A program made the position numbers and the translations under genes. The notes under the pieces were generated by a model that made no database searches, was not told the origin of the DNA, and saw only the letters and a list, made by a program, of their open reading frames with translations. This document shows, in pieces, positions 46,251-58,044 of a stretch of DNA of 64,000 nucleotides. The DNA comes from Artocarpus heterophyllus (lineage: Eukaryota > Streptophyta > Magnoliopsida > Rosales > Moraceae): assembly GCA_025403435.1 (NCBI GenBank), contig CM046353.1:30220602-30284601 (forward strand). The letters run 5' to 3'. Each line of letters starts with the position of its first letter. The first letter of the stretch is position 1.

Positions 46251-46608
46251 AGAAATACTTGCTTATGAATTTGCAAAAGAACAAACACTTATAAGGATAA
46301 AGGACTTTATTCTTTTTCTCATTTAGAACCAACAAATTTCCCTTTAGTTTCTTGACTTTGCTTGTGAGCTTCGGGTATCAACATGGAGGGAAGTAAGTTT
46401 TCGCCTTACCTGTCACTATGTATAGCAGGTCCTACTAAGAAAAGAGCCTCAAAATAGTACTTTAAAATAGGCTTTTGAAGCTATTTTCCAACATATATAA
46501 GAATGAGGTATGTAAAAATTCAAAAGGGAATTTTCCATTAAATGTGATTTCGACAAAACTTTCCTAAGCTAATCAAATAGACAACCATAAGCATACCCAT
46601 ATATCTTA
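46251..46608. other. Unassigned DNA
   Basis: AT-rich sequence between the SINE candidate and the family-2 LTR, with nothing recognised. Confidence 0.4.
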
Positions 46609-48124
46609 TGTTGGTTTTGGAAAAATTTTCACAAAAATAGCAAAACGTGGTTATGGTGCAGAACATATACAACAAAAATTTTCTCAAAATTTTTGTAAAA
46701 CATGTTATAGATTATATTAATTTAATGCTAAATAAATATATATAAACCTTTGCTTACCCGAACGAAGAGGTGAGATAGAAAATTTTTGAAAGAAAAAAAG
46801 ATGTTCTCTAAGCAAAATCACCGTCGTCCTTGTCTAGTCCTCAGCATTAGATGGATTAATAGGTTGGCATAGGAGGAGTTAATGGTTAATAATAATCACT
46901 CACTATCTTTTATTCACCCATTAATCTCAATATATAAGCAAAACGGATCTTGGAATGAAGAAGATTTCTTCTTCTCTCTTTCTCTCTCTACACTCCTAAT
47001 GAGGGGTTATGGCAGAGTTTTTTCAATCTCTCCAAGACTCATAATTGTGTATAGAATGAATAAAGAAAGCCTCTATTTATATAGAATGTGATACTCAATT
47101 AATTCTAGAAGTTTACTTTACTTTAATTTAAATGTCAAATATTTAATTAGAATCAAAGACATAGTTTTCCTTTCCTTATACTGTAATAGGCTTCACCCAT
47201 GTGCGTGTGGCTCCAATATCAAGAGAAAGGAAGAGAAAACACTATCAAATTTCCAAATTTAACTTTCTATATTTTAAATTAAATCACATTTATCCAAAAA
47301 TAAAAATTCAAAATACTAAAATTTTGTAAGCAAGCTTTGAAGTATACAAGGAACTTTCCCTCATTACTATATGTGCCACACAAGTAGGACCCACTTACTA
47401 TGTGTCTTCTAAAATTAATTACTATTATTAAATAATCTAATTATTTAATAATTATAAATTAATTCATAATTAATTTATTTCGAGTGATATTTAATTTAGA
47501 ATTCTCAAGAAAATTATTTATCTCCTTTTCATTAGAGAATGAATAAGTTCCATCTTGTAGTATTAACATTTCCGGCTACTTATTTCGTTATGCCTCTAAA
47601 ACACAAGAATTTTGAATTCGTACTGAGTAAATCAAAAGACATAAATCCATAAATAGGTGTCTGCTAATAATAAAGATTAAGATCATCTTATATATGACTA
47701 TCAGTCGATATGCTTAGAACTTGTTATATTTAATGAAAATTATTAGTTGTTCAAATCATATTGCCCCTATCTTATATAATCTCATTATGTATAGTATACT
47801 TATTTAATGACTCACTACATTGATAGTTTGGATAAGACCCTTCTATTCTTAATGAAAATGACCTGTACTAGTAACACTCAATTAAAGCTTGCATACTTTA
47901 ATTGAATAATTAATTATATGTTACTGACTATTTTAATTATCATTTTTAAATATTGTTCTCTTGTATATATAACACTTATATGCAATATTTAAGATTACAT
48001 AGTAATTATGAAATTTTAATAATATTCATAAAATTTTAAAAATGTACACACATATAATGATAAATTCACTTTATTTATTTATAAATATGTCCATTACAAA
48101 ACATCATATCTTTAAAGGCATCTA
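46609..48124 (-). mobile_element. Family-2 solo LTR
   Basis: It starts TGTTGGTTTTGG and ends GGCATCTA (the expected CA decayed to TA). The flanks TCTTA (46604-46608) and TCTTA (48125-48129) form a perfect 5-bp target duplication. Compared with the 20840 copy it lacks about 430 bp: at about 47510 GAATTCTC jumps to AAGAAAATTATTTATC. No internal sequence adjoins it. Confidence 0.88.
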
Positions 48125-48766
48125 TCTTAACATGTTATCCATAGTTATCTTGAATGCTGTCAATGAAAAATACATGCATATACAAATAGAAGCACTTTTA
48201 GGACAACAAAATGTGACATGTTACATTTTTATAGAAATGTGACACATTACACAGAACAAAGTTTTTCTTCTATGATTTTTTTTATTTATTTCAAAGATGT
48301 TAGTTAACCCGGAAGTTTCAGAGACTTGCGAGCTTATAATGTGAAGGGGAAAAAATTGACACCAAGAAAGATAGAGGTAAGAGATGTAAATATACTTCAT
48401 ATTTGCAATTTACAAAGCATTAAAAGATAGAGAAAAAGGAAAAAGAAAAAGGTGTATTAAATTCAAAAAATGCCAATTTTTTTCACAATCTAGTGGGCAA
48501 TCTTCTCATGAGAGAAAAATAAAATCTATATGTAGGGAGAAATTGCTTTTATTTTATTATTTATTATCGAAAAAAGAAAAAGTAATGCAATAATTTATTG
48601 ACATGTCACATTCTATTTGGTGTTGGCTTTCATTTTGACCCCAATATTCAAGTTGGCAACCAATGAGGGAAGCATTGTCAGAGCTTGGCTACATTCTCGC
48701 TGCCAACCTTTTGATCATGCGACGTGTTTGGCTAATATTAGAGTCTTACAACCCTTTGGCAAGGTT
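48125..48766. other. Unassigned AT-rich DNA
   Basis: It contains a short direct repeat (GTGACATGTTAC / GTGACACATTAC near 48210-48250). Otherwise nothing was recognised. Confidence 0.4.
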
Positions 48767-49831
48767 TTTTTTTAAAATTATGCATGAACAATTTTAATAT
48801 GAGTGGCACTTCCTATTCCATATGACATGTTATCAATATACATGGCAAATCATATTATAATGCAGACAAGCAAAGCTACAAGCAAAATAATAATAACCGT
48901 AAGATTATGGCTCCATCCTAGAGAATAGAAAACTAAGATTACAATAGAATAATCGAGACATAAATCGATTCTTCATCATTGAATCCTCAAGTTGTATCCT
49001 TCTTCACATAATTCTATCTTCAAGTCTTCAATCCTGTGTGAATCAAATACTTCATATTTCCGGTCATATCCAAATTTAATGTTTCTTAAAATCGTCTCAA
49101 AAATAAAATTAAAATTGTATTGCAAAAATTACACCTTTTTTGGAAATTTTCCAACTCTCGGTCGGCAGGCCGATCTGGGTGATCGGCCTACCGATCATGT
49201 TTCATCGACCTACCGACCCATGAAAGTTTGGCATGCCGAACTGGAAGTTTGGCCTATCAGTAGAGCCAGCCTATTTCTGCCCCACTGACGGCATGCTGAA
49301 CCACACGTCTGGCCTACCGATCTGTGACCATCGGCCTGCCAAACTGTGATGTTCGGCATACCGACCGAGCAGAAATCCCTCATTCCAGAAAATATAATTT
49401 TAATGCAATTCATCAATTTTATTTTCAACAATTCAAAAACATAAAATTAGAGACTCAGGAAATATCTGGGTGCGCCATTATCGATCTTTTAGATCTGACT
49501 TCTCAATCCGTCTTTTCTGAATAATTATTTAATTATAAAATTCTTACAAATTTAAAATTAAATAACAATTCCTAGACGGAGATGATAGTCCGCCATCTAA
49601 TTATATGAAAAACCTAGATACATATTCTAACCTCTAAGGAACCATACCGGCATAAATTAATTAATTAAGAAATAATTAAATAACAATTTAATCAACCATA
49701 ATTAATTAATGAACATTCACCACATAATCCATGACAATATATAATTATATAGAAAACCTAGAGTGCCAACTCTATTTGTAAAATTTATACATACAGTATG
49801 ATCACAAACTTGTAAATTTATGTAAAAACCT
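48767..49831 (-). other. 5' leader of copia element 5
   Basis: This is the complement of the leader at 55548-56400 and 37290-37660: CATGCATGAACAATTTT, GGCATGTTATCAACATACATGG-like text, the GC-module array (49154-49372), GATGATAGTCCGCC, then the sequence up to the PBS. The remaining internal region is missing, because the leader stops at 48767, before gag. Confidence 0.8.
49154..49372 (-). repeat. GC-module array in the leader of element 5
   Basis: About ten modules in some 220 bp: for example GGTCGGCAGGCCGATC, GATCGGCCTACCGATC, TTTGGCATGCCGAAC, CATCGGCCTGCCAAAC and TTCGGCATACCGACC. Each is an inverted repeat of TCGGC around a 2-bp centre. They alternate in orientation and are separated by 6-12 bp. 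The homologous array of element 6 is at 56037-56231. Confidence 0.85.
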
Positions 49832-49845
49832 AGCTTTGATACCAA
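49832..49845 (-). other. Primer-binding site of element 5 (tRNA-Met)
   Basis: On the minus strand TTGGTATCAAAGCT follows the LTR end by one base. It differs slightly from TTGGTATCAGAGCC. Confidence 0.8.
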
Positions 49846-49846
49846 T

Positions 49847-51851
49847 TATTGGAAAAACAAGTGTGAGGTTCGCAACGAAAATTAAAAATATTTTAACATC
49901 AGAGTATTTTTCCAAAACACAAGTTTGGCATGCTATATGTATAAATTAAACAGATCGTACTAACCTCTGTGTGCCGAAGAACCTCTGCAATCCGTGAAGA
50001 GAAGTAATGTTCTAGAAGAGCCTCAACCAACTGGTCTTCTTTGCTATTCTCTATCCACGATCGGAGTGAGTGTGGGCTTACACGTACAGCTCTTCCATCG
50101 GTGACTCTCCTTCCAACCAATTGAGAGAACCCAAAGCTAATGTTCATGATTTGTGAACAAAAGCTCTCAGGGAGTTTTCAGATGCTCACCAGAGGAGTAT
50201 CACTCTTAATCTCTCTAATTGATCTAAGTAACTCATGAGACTTACTCCTTTTATATAGCAATTGGTCCTGGGGTCAGTCCTTATCAGATTAAGTCTCAAA
50301 AACCCAAAACAGAATCAAGTTTGGATCAATATATGCGTAATCTTATCTCTCGCTAATCGGTAGGCCGAACATCCTGATCGGCAAGCCGAACAGGCCTCAT
50401 CGGCAGGCCGAACTGCCGCGTAAATATCTCCGTAAATCTTTTATTTTCCACCCAAGATTCTATAGGATAAAGTCTCAGTTTTGATTTAAATAACCCAATA
50501 GAGAAGTTGTCTGATAAAAAACAAACTATATCAAGATAATCTCTAAGAAAATAAATCAATTCACAATAATTCTACAAGTTTATCTTGATTTAATTTATCC
50601 AATTAAATCAACTGATAAACAGACAAGAATTATCCGATCCCAATAATTCAACAAATTTATCTTAAATTAATTTTATTACAAAATTAATTCAACCAATAAA
50701 CAGACATGAATTATTTGATTCTTTTAAATTTTAAACCAATCCGATAAATCTGACATAAGTCACCAATTATTGAAAAAGCACGCCGTATCGTTACAGGATT
50801 TTGTGAGCTAACAAAGGGGACCAAAATGGATCTATAAAGTTCAAGCTCTCGATAATTATTAAACCCAATATCCCAGATATACATTTCATAATTATCAACT
50901 CCAATGCTACTCCACTAAAAGCTTGGAGCTTCACTCTCGAACTTTATAGAATTACGAAGCCCGTATAGCTAAGTCTCCATGACATATCAAAGTATATTGT
51001 ATCCCCATATGATAATCCATAATCAGCTTAAGGACAAGTTCTATCTTACCTTCCTGATTATTTTCATCTTACGTTCCATTATCTCACCATTAGAAAACTT
51101 ACCATCCAAAGATAGTATACCATTCAGTTACACCTATGTATCCAAATGGTTAAGCGCTTCAGTTTTCTAATTACAGGATAACACATATAAGAGGATATCA
51201 TTACTCCTAAAGAGGAGCTATGGATTCCATATCTATGAATAGCAAGTCTACGCTATCAAGAGTCATGCCTCCAATGTACCGGTATGCATACCACTATAGA
51301 GATGTGGGTGTCACCCTTTGGTACATCAAAAGACACAAGTCGAGACAACGGGCCCACTATCCATCTCAGGATTAAGATACAATTCAAATGTTTGTCTAAC
51401 GTGAATCGATTTGCCAAGACAGAATTATTAATCCAAATCAATTCACTTTGTGTCCCGATCCAACACATCGTCACCTATGACAACATACTAATGTTTCTAT
51501 TCACGGAGTCCAACTCCGATGGTCAAGACAAACCATCTCCCAATAGGGATATAGACAACATAACAATCTTTGCATGAATAAAGCGCCCAACTTTATTCCC
51601 TCGATCGCGGATCATATGTTTTAGACCGTCACCTTAAGAATCGTGTCTTCCGCATAATCAGTCCATCATATGCCCAATTCTTAAGGTTTAGACCGATAGT
51701 CTTAGACTACTGTTTGCTTAACATACATTCAACAAAAATAAACATAAAGAGGACAAGATTTGGTATATAAAAATGAATAAATTCTTTATTGATAAAAATG
51801 TCTCCAAAAACGTATTACATTTTTTACTCCTTAGGGCATACATATTTAACA
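49847..51851 (-). mobile_element. Family-1 5' LTR of element 5
   Basis: This 2,005-bp LTR in minus orientation runs from TATTGGAAAA (TGTTGG decayed) at 49847 to CATATTTAACA at 51851, with the PBS on its inner side. It holds the sense R/U5 frame (49899-50147, starting MNISFGFSQLVGRRV), a TATA box near 50249-50257, a three-module GC array (50350-50420) and the antisense U3 frame (50979-51170). The segment that holds the 33-bp palindrome in other copies is partly deleted between 50330 and 50350. Confidence 0.91.
50350..50420 (-). repeat. U3 module array in LTR 49847-51851
   Basis: Three clean modules at 21-22-bp period: ATCGGTAGGCCGAAC, ATCGGCAAGCCGAAC and ATCGGCAGGCCGAAC. This is the best-preserved U3 array. 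Confidence 0.85.
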
Positions 51852-51855
51852 ATTG

Positions 51856-52653
51856 ACACTAATAGCTCTTATACTTATGAGTTTCTCACTTTTTTTTTAA
51901 CTTTAAAAATCATCATTTCACTCTTTGAACTTTCAAAACACCTTATTTTATCCATTATATTTTAAAATTCACTATTTTGCTCTTGGGCTTTTAAAGTTCA
52001 TCACTTTGTCTTTCAAATTTCTGATTTTTCATTTAAATATATAGCATTAAGCCCACATAATTCGTACATGAGTCACTTATAAGGGGAAAAACTAAGATTT
52101 TATTAGTCTTAAATTTTGTTTTACATTTACACTCATACTTGATGGGTTTGTTTTTATTATCTGAACTCTCCTTTAGAAAGAGTTTGCCTGTATATTTCTT
52201 TTCATTTTAATGCGTAACTAATTTAATAGCCGATATTGTTTGCCAATATTTGAATTTGAATGCTAAAAGTGATGAGTTACGCATTAAAGATAAGAAGATA
52301 TTAGTGAGTAATATCGACAAAAATGTGCATGCAGATGCTTTTTAAATGAGACTAGATAAAAAAAGTTAAATAAAAGTGTAAACGAGAAACAAAATTTGAG
52401 AGTGATGAAATCTTATTTTTGCCTTTGTAGGTGACCCATGTGCAAATCACTTGGGCTTAATTCTGTCTGTTTGAACAAAAAATCAAAAAATAAGAAATAA
52501 AATTAGGAGATTTGATAGCTCAAGAACAAAATACAAATTTTTAAAATTCAAATGATAAAGTGAGAAGTTAAGAAAGTTCAGGGAATAAACTGATGATTTT
52601 TAAAGTTCAAGGGGCAAAGTGAGAGAGACCCTAAAGCTTAAAGGCCATTAGTA
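51856..52653. mobile_element. Foldback / MULE-like element with ~300-bp inverted arms
   Basis: The left arm starts ACACTAATAGC and the right arm ends GCCATTAGTAT. Reading inward from each end, the arms share TTTCTCACTTT, AACTTTAAAAATCATCA, AATTAAGCCCA/ATTAAGCCCA, GGGTCAC-like and ATTTTGTTT blocks in the same order, over roughly 300 bp. Total length is about 800 bp and no transposase is visible. Long inverted arms with this 'ctttgaactttaaaaatcatca' texture are typical of non-autonomous Mutator-like elements. The flanking 9-bp sequences do not match clearly. It lies 4 bp from the end of LTR 49847-51851. Confidence 0.62.
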
Positions 52654-53560
52654 TTAATAACCCCTTTTTTGGGAAAAGGATTGCGTGAATTCTTTTCTTT
52701 TTTTTTTGAAAAAAGGAAAAAAAACTTATCTACAAATTGCATTATCAAATTAAGAAGAAAAACATTCCGAATGCCCACAAATTATTAAAAAATTGTACCA
52801 AATAGCAAATTTTATTATTTAATTGATAAATAATGTAAGAAGTTTCAATGATGTGTAGAAAGTCCAAAATGTCGCAAGATATAAATAGATCTGATTTTTT
52901 TCTTTTTCTCTTTTCTTCTTCGTTTCTCATTCTCGTCCTTTTCTCTTTTCTTCTCTCTCTCATGATCTGCTCTCCGTCATCCTTGATGACACAAATCTAA
53001 ACATCAGTTGTCATTGATGAGCACCTCCACCTCCACGATGACTGAAGGCCTCATCAGCGTTCACCATGCTCTCTTTCTCTTTTCTACATTCCACCTCTCT
53101 CTCCTCTTTACAGTTCATAATGGCTCGTCTCTTAGTTCCCTATCTTGCATCGATGTTGCCAAGCTAGTTGGAGTTGCGACGCGGTAAGAATATCATCGAT
53201 GATGAAGACTGTGAAGAGAATCACACCAAATTTGGAAGTTTGAAGAATCTTATGGACGTGGAAGATCGAGGAAATTCCAGTTGAAACAACCACTGGCATC
53301 GTTATGAGGTCAATGGTTAGACCTATGGAAGATCTAGGAGTCTCATGGTCATCATTGTTGGAGACTCAATGGCAAGATCCATAGTCGCTTATGACGATCC
53401 AACATTATGCATGAGATTTGGTGTTTAACAAAGCCAGATTTTATAAAATAGTTGGCATGGTTTTGTAGATTGCCGTCGTCTGACCTATGAGGAGTGGGTA
53501 GTGTCGGCTCATGTGCAATGGCGGTGCCCAGCATGTAGCAGTGGTTCAGTTTTTTATATT
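52654..53560. other. Unassigned DNA with a moderately GC-rich patch
   Basis: 52690-52730 holds a T-run/A-run pair able to fold back. 52960-53560 is less AT-rich and contains coding-like stretches (53170-53550) without any recognisable domain or open frame above 75 codons. Nothing ties it to the neighbouring elements. Confidence 0.35.
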
Positions 53561-55532
53561 TGTTAGACATGTATGCCCTAAGGAGTAAAAATATAATATA
53601 TTTTTGGAGACATTTTTATCAATAAAGAGTTTATTTATTATTCATATACCAAATTGTTATCCTTTTTACGTTTATATTTGTTGAATGTATGATAAGCAAA
53701 CAAATGTCTGAGACTGTCGGTCTAAACCTTTAAGAATTGGGCATATGATGGACAAATTATGCGGAAGACATGATTCTTAAGGTCACAGTCTAAATTATAA
53801 GATCCGCAATCGAGGGAATAAAGTTGGGTGCTTTATTCATGCAAAGATTGTTATGTTGCCTATATCCCTAACGGGAGATGGTTTGTTTTGGCCATCGGAA
53901 GTGGACTCCGTGAATAGAAGCATTAGCACATTGTCAAAGGTGATGATGTGTTGAATCAGGATATAAAGTAAATTGATTTAGATTAATAATTCTATCTTGG
54001 AAAAATGATTCATTTTAGACAATCATTTGTATTGTATCTTAATCCTGAGATGAATAATGGGCCCGTTGTCTTGACTTATGTTTTTTGATGTACCAAAGGG
54101 TGACATCTACATTTTAATAGTGGTACACATGCCGGTACATTAAAGGCATGACTCTTGATAGCGTAGACCTGTTATTCATAAATATGAAATCTATAGCTCC
54201 TCTTTAGGAGTAGTTGATATCTTCTTATATACGTTATCTTGTAATTGGAAAACTAGCGCGCTCAACCATTTAGATACATAATTATAACTGAATGGTATAC
54301 TGTCTTTAGATGGTAAGTTTTCTGATGGTGAGATAATGGAACATAAGATAAGAATAATCCAAAAGGTAAAATAGAATTTATCCTTAAGCTGATTATGGAT
54401 AATCCTATAGGGATACGATACATTATGATATGTCATGGAGATTTAGTTGAGTAGTGTTGGCGTTGACAATTATGAAACGTATATATGGGATATTGGGTTT
54501 TGTAATTATCAGGAGCTTAAACTATATAGGTCCATTAGGTCCCCTTTGCTAGCTCATAAAAATCCTGTAACAATACGGCGTTCTTTTTTAATAATTGGTG
54601 ACTTATGTCAAATTATCAGATTGAATGAAAATTCAATAGGATTAGATAATTCATATCTGTTTATTGGTTGAATTAATTTTGTAAAAATTAATTCAAGAAA
54701 AACTTGTTGAAATATCAGGATTAGATAATTCATGTCTATTTATCAGATGGATTAATTTTGAATTAATTCAAGATAAACTTGTTAAATTATTAGGAATATT
54801 TATTTTCCTAGAGATTATCTAGATATGACTGTTTTAATTAGATAACTTTTCTATTAGGTTATTTGAATTAAAAATGAGGCTCCATCCCAAGAATCTCGAG
54901 TGGGAAATAAAAGATTCGTAGGGATCATTTATTATAAGTTTGGCAAGCCAATCTTTAAGTTCGGCCTGTCGATGGAGCAAGTTTGGCAGGCTGATTTGTT
55001 AGTTCGGTTTATCGACCGAATGATAAATAAATCTTGAGTTTTCACACGGATTTTATTAGATATCATTCTTGATTTGATTCTAATTCAAATTTTCAAGGCC
55101 TTATCGAATAAGGACTGACTTTTAGGCCTAACCTCTATAAATAGGGAGTGAGTCCCGTAGTTAATTAGATCAGTTGAGAAATTAAGAGTGAAACTCTACC
55201 AGCGAGACTCTGAAACTCCCCGAGAGCTTTTGTTCACAAATCACGAACATTAGTTTTGGGTTTTCTCAATTGGCTGCAAGAAGAGTCACAGAGAAAAGGC
55301 TGAACGACGTGCGCCTATATGCACTCCAATCATGGATAGAGAATAGCAAAGAAGACCAGTTGGTTGAGATTCTCCTGGAATGTTATACTCTTCATAGATT
55401 GCGGGAGCTTTTTTGCATTTGCAAGGTTAGTAAGATCTGGTTAATTTATCCATATAGCGTGTCAAACTTGTGTTTTAGAAAATACTCTGGTATTAAAATT
55501 TTAAAATTTCGCTGCGTATTATTTTTCTAACA
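53561..55532 (+). mobile_element. Family-1 5' LTR of element 6
   Basis: This 1,972-bp LTR starts TGTTAGACATGTATGCCC and ends TTTTTCTAACA, with a PBS one base later. Its U3 has a GC-module array (54940-55015), and its TATA box is at 55136-55146. The sense R/U5 frame is at 55270-55530 and the antisense U3 frame at 54191-54436 (81 codons). No partner 3' LTR is present, so insertion age cannot be estimated from LTR divergence. Confidence 0.92.
54940..55015 (+). repeat. U3 module array in LTR 53561-55532
   Basis: Four modules (TTTGGCAAGCCAATC, TTCGGCCTGTCGATG, TTTGGCAGGCTGATT, TTCGGTTTATCGACC) occur at about 20-bp spacing. Confidence 0.7.
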
Positions 55533-55533
55533 A

Positions 55534-55547
55534 TTGATATCAGAGCC
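55534..55547 (+). other. Primer-binding site of element 6 (tRNA-Met)
   Basis: TTGATATCAGAGCC, one G-to-A change from the canonical site. Confidence 0.87.
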
Positions 55548-56671
55548 ATGGTTTTTACATAAATTTACAAGTTTGTGATCATGCTATATGTATAAATTAT
55601 GTGATCTTGATCTCTCCTATACTTGAATATTGATTTTTTGAGAGTTGACACTCTAAGCTTTCTATATATTTATATGTTATCATGGATTATATGGTGAATG
55701 TTTGTTAATTAATTATGGTTAATTAAATTATTATTTAATATTTATTAATTAATTAATTTATGCCAGTTATAGTTCCTTAGAGGTTAGAATATGTATCTAG
55801 GTTTTTTATGTAATTAAATGACGGACTATCATCTCCATCTAGGAATTATTATTTAATTTTAAATTTGCAAGAATTTTGTAATTAAATAATCATTCGGAGA
55901 AGATGGATTTAGAATATGGATGATAGCGTTTCTAGGTATTTATTGGGTCTCTAATTTTATGTTTTTGAATTATTGAAAATTAATTGAGAAGCTACACAAA
56001 AGATGTATTTTCTAGATGTTGTGACTTCTACTTCGTCGGTATGTCAAACCCTCAGGTTCAGTAAGCCGATGGTCATAGATCGACAGGCTGGACTTTAGGT
56101 TCAGCAAGCCATCCGTAGGGTAGAAATCTGATGGCTCTAGTGGCAAGCTGAACTTTCAAATTTGATAGGCTGACCTGAAAAGATCGGTAGATCGATGGAT
56201 CATGATGGGTAGGCCGATCACACAGATTCGCATGCCAACAAAGAAGTGTAATTTTTTAGAAAATATGCATTTTACAGTACAGTTTTGATATTATTTTTGA
56301 GACAATTTTGAGAAACATTAAATTTAGATATGATCGAAAATATAGAGTTTTTGATCTATGTGGGATTGAAGACTTGAAATTAATGTAAAATTAATGGCCA
56401 AAAAAATGATTATTAATATATGCTGGATCATACGGGTCTTGGATGGTATATATTAATCACGAGGGGATCTGTGTTCTTGATTGAATTTGGCAAGACTCCC
56501 CTAGGAGCTTGTTGAATTATGAGTTGGGAATTATCATTGTAAGGTTGTGATATTTTTAAGGTTTTGACATATAAACACATTTGTATGTTTTACATGATTG
56601 TGTTATCTTACTAAATTATTATGATATGTTTGCTTATGTTTGCTATATGATTCTTTATCGTAGGTTATAAA
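55548..56671 (+). other. 5' leader of element 6
   Basis: This is a continuous leader from the PBS to the gag ATG, about 1.1 kb. It carries the GC-module array at 56037-56231 and, towards gag, the CCTAGGAGCTTGTTGAATT and GTTTTGACATATAAACAC-like blocks seen in the other leaders. A shorter stretch around 56370-56400 seems deleted compared with element 7. Confidence 0.82.
56037..56231 (+). repeat. GC-module array in the leader of element 6
   Basis: About nine modules homologous one by one to 49154-49372 read in reverse, but with many CpGs lost (TTCAGTAAGCCGATGG, ATCGACAGGCTGGAC, GGGTAGGCCGATCAC). Confidence 0.8.
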
Positions 56672-57545
56672 TGTCTAAAATGCTTTATCATCGATACTTG
56701 ACAAAAACCAATTAACCAAAAAGAATTATGATGATTGGAAATCGAACCTGAACATCATCCTATCCATTGAGAAATTAAAATCTGTGCTGACAACTTTGTG
56801 TCTGCCTAAGCCGACGGAAGATTCCACCAATCAGCAAATCCAAGCGTACAATCACTAGAAAGATGCTAATGATCAGTCCTGTTGTTATGCTATGGCCAGT
56901 ATGAATAAAGTGCTGCAAGCTCAACGTGAGGATTATGAGACTGCTATACAGATCTTGGATAATCTGGAAGACATGTTTGGAGGTCAGGCCTTATCAAAGT
57001 GTTAAGGGGCGCTTTGGAAACTCTTGAACTACAAGCAGAGACTAGGGACGTTTGTAAAGGAGCATTTGATGTTAGTCATGGGTTGCCTCATTGAGGTTCA
57101 GACCAATGGAGCTGACATCAATGCCAAAACTTAGATGACTATGGTCATCGAGACTCTATCTAAGGAATTTATTTCGTTTAGAGCTACATTTAATTTCAGC
57201 AATAGACAGGATATGACCCTAATAGAGTTGATGAAATAGTTACAGGAGTTTAAACTACTGATTAGGGAGTCTCTTGCTAGTGGATAGGCCAACTTAGCAG
57301 CTGCTTCTAGTTCCAATCCTAATCCAAGGAATGGAAAGAAGCAACGGGTGAAGAACAGGAAGTCTTCTATTCCTACAAATGGTAAGAACAAAAAGAAGAA
57401 AAAAAAGAACCTGAAGAAGCTCAAGTGCTTTTTTTGTGGGAAGGTCAGGCATATAAAGAAGAATTGCAAAGATTTCTTTTCCCGAGGAGGTAGGTGTGAT
57501 CTTCTGTATTTAGAAACTTGTTTGGCTGAGGAATCTAGTGACATT
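56672..57545 (+). pseudogene. Copia gag with intact zinc knuckle (element 6)
   Basis: The ATG at 56672 is followed by a one-base deletion in an A run (MSKM instead of MSKNA), so the frame shifts at once. The corrected frame reads LSSILDKNQLTKKNYDDWKS, NLNIILSIEKLKSVLTT and YETAIQILDNLEDMFGGQAL with scattered stops. The distal half has RATFNFSNRQDMTLIELM and a lysine-rich stretch. The nucleocapsid zinc knuckle CFFCGKVRHIKKNC (57427-57468) keeps all CX2CX4HX4C ligands. It is the only intact knuckle in the window. Confidence 0.87.
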
Positions 57546-57832
57546 TAGGTCATAGATTTGGAGTAACTAATCATGTTTGTGTTTCTTTGTAGGGGTTCAA
57601 AGAAATGAGAAGTCTGCTACATGAAGACTTCACGCTTCGGATAAGCGATGGATCCTTGGTCTTAGCTAAAGTAGTGAGAGATGTCCATCTTTATTTTGAT
57701 AAATATAGGAATTTAATTTTGTGAGATTGTTTTTATGTTCCTAAATTTAAAAAGAATTTAATTTATGTAGCTTGTTTATTTAAAGACTCCTATTTGGTTT
57801 CTTTTAATAATAAGGTGGTGATTCGTAGGAAG
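57546..57832 (+). pseudogene. Protease remnant of element 6
   Basis: This continues after gag: the active-site region is broken by a stop (DI-stop-VID) and a deletion that turns DSGATNH into a frameshifted LE-stop-LIM. The following FKEMRSLLHEDFTLR stretch is recognisable. At about 57832 the sequence jumps into the end of another LTR, so the integrase, RT and RNase H of element 6 are missing. Confidence 0.78.
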
Positions 57833-58029
57833 ACTAGTTGGGTTGAGACTCTTCTCGACCAATTCTTAGTAGCAGTTCTATCAAACGATTTTCTATCAGA
57901 AGTGCAGTTCTAATTCTAATATGTATGTAAGATTTGTTGTTAATTTATCTATATGGCATGTCTAAATTGTTTATACAAAAGAGTTTTTTATTAAAAATTT
58001 TAAAATCTGTTGCATACTCCTTTCTAACA
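57833..58029 (+). mobile_element. 5' LTR tail of element 7
   Basis: These last ~197 bp of a diverged LTR begin at the conserved R/U5 block (GAAGACTAGTTGGGTTGAGAC) and end CCTTTCTAACA. A PBS follows. The join to element 6 falls at a shared AGGAAGAC-like stretch, which suggests deletion between two short similar sequences. Confidence 0.78.
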
Positions 58030-58030
58030 A

Positions 58031-58044
58031 TTGGTGTCAGAGCC
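58031..58044 (+). other. Primer-binding site of element 7 (tRNA-Met)
   Basis: TTGGTGTCAGAGCC, one A-to-G change from the canonical site. Confidence 0.87.

Noticed and set aside
49154..49372. CRISPR-like or minisatellite array
   Set aside because: Modules are degenerate and near-palindromic, spacers are short and not unique, and the setting is a plant retrotransposon leader.
52960..53560. Captured host gene carried by the foldback element
   Set aside because: The patch lies outside the inverted arms and shows no open frame or recognisable domain.
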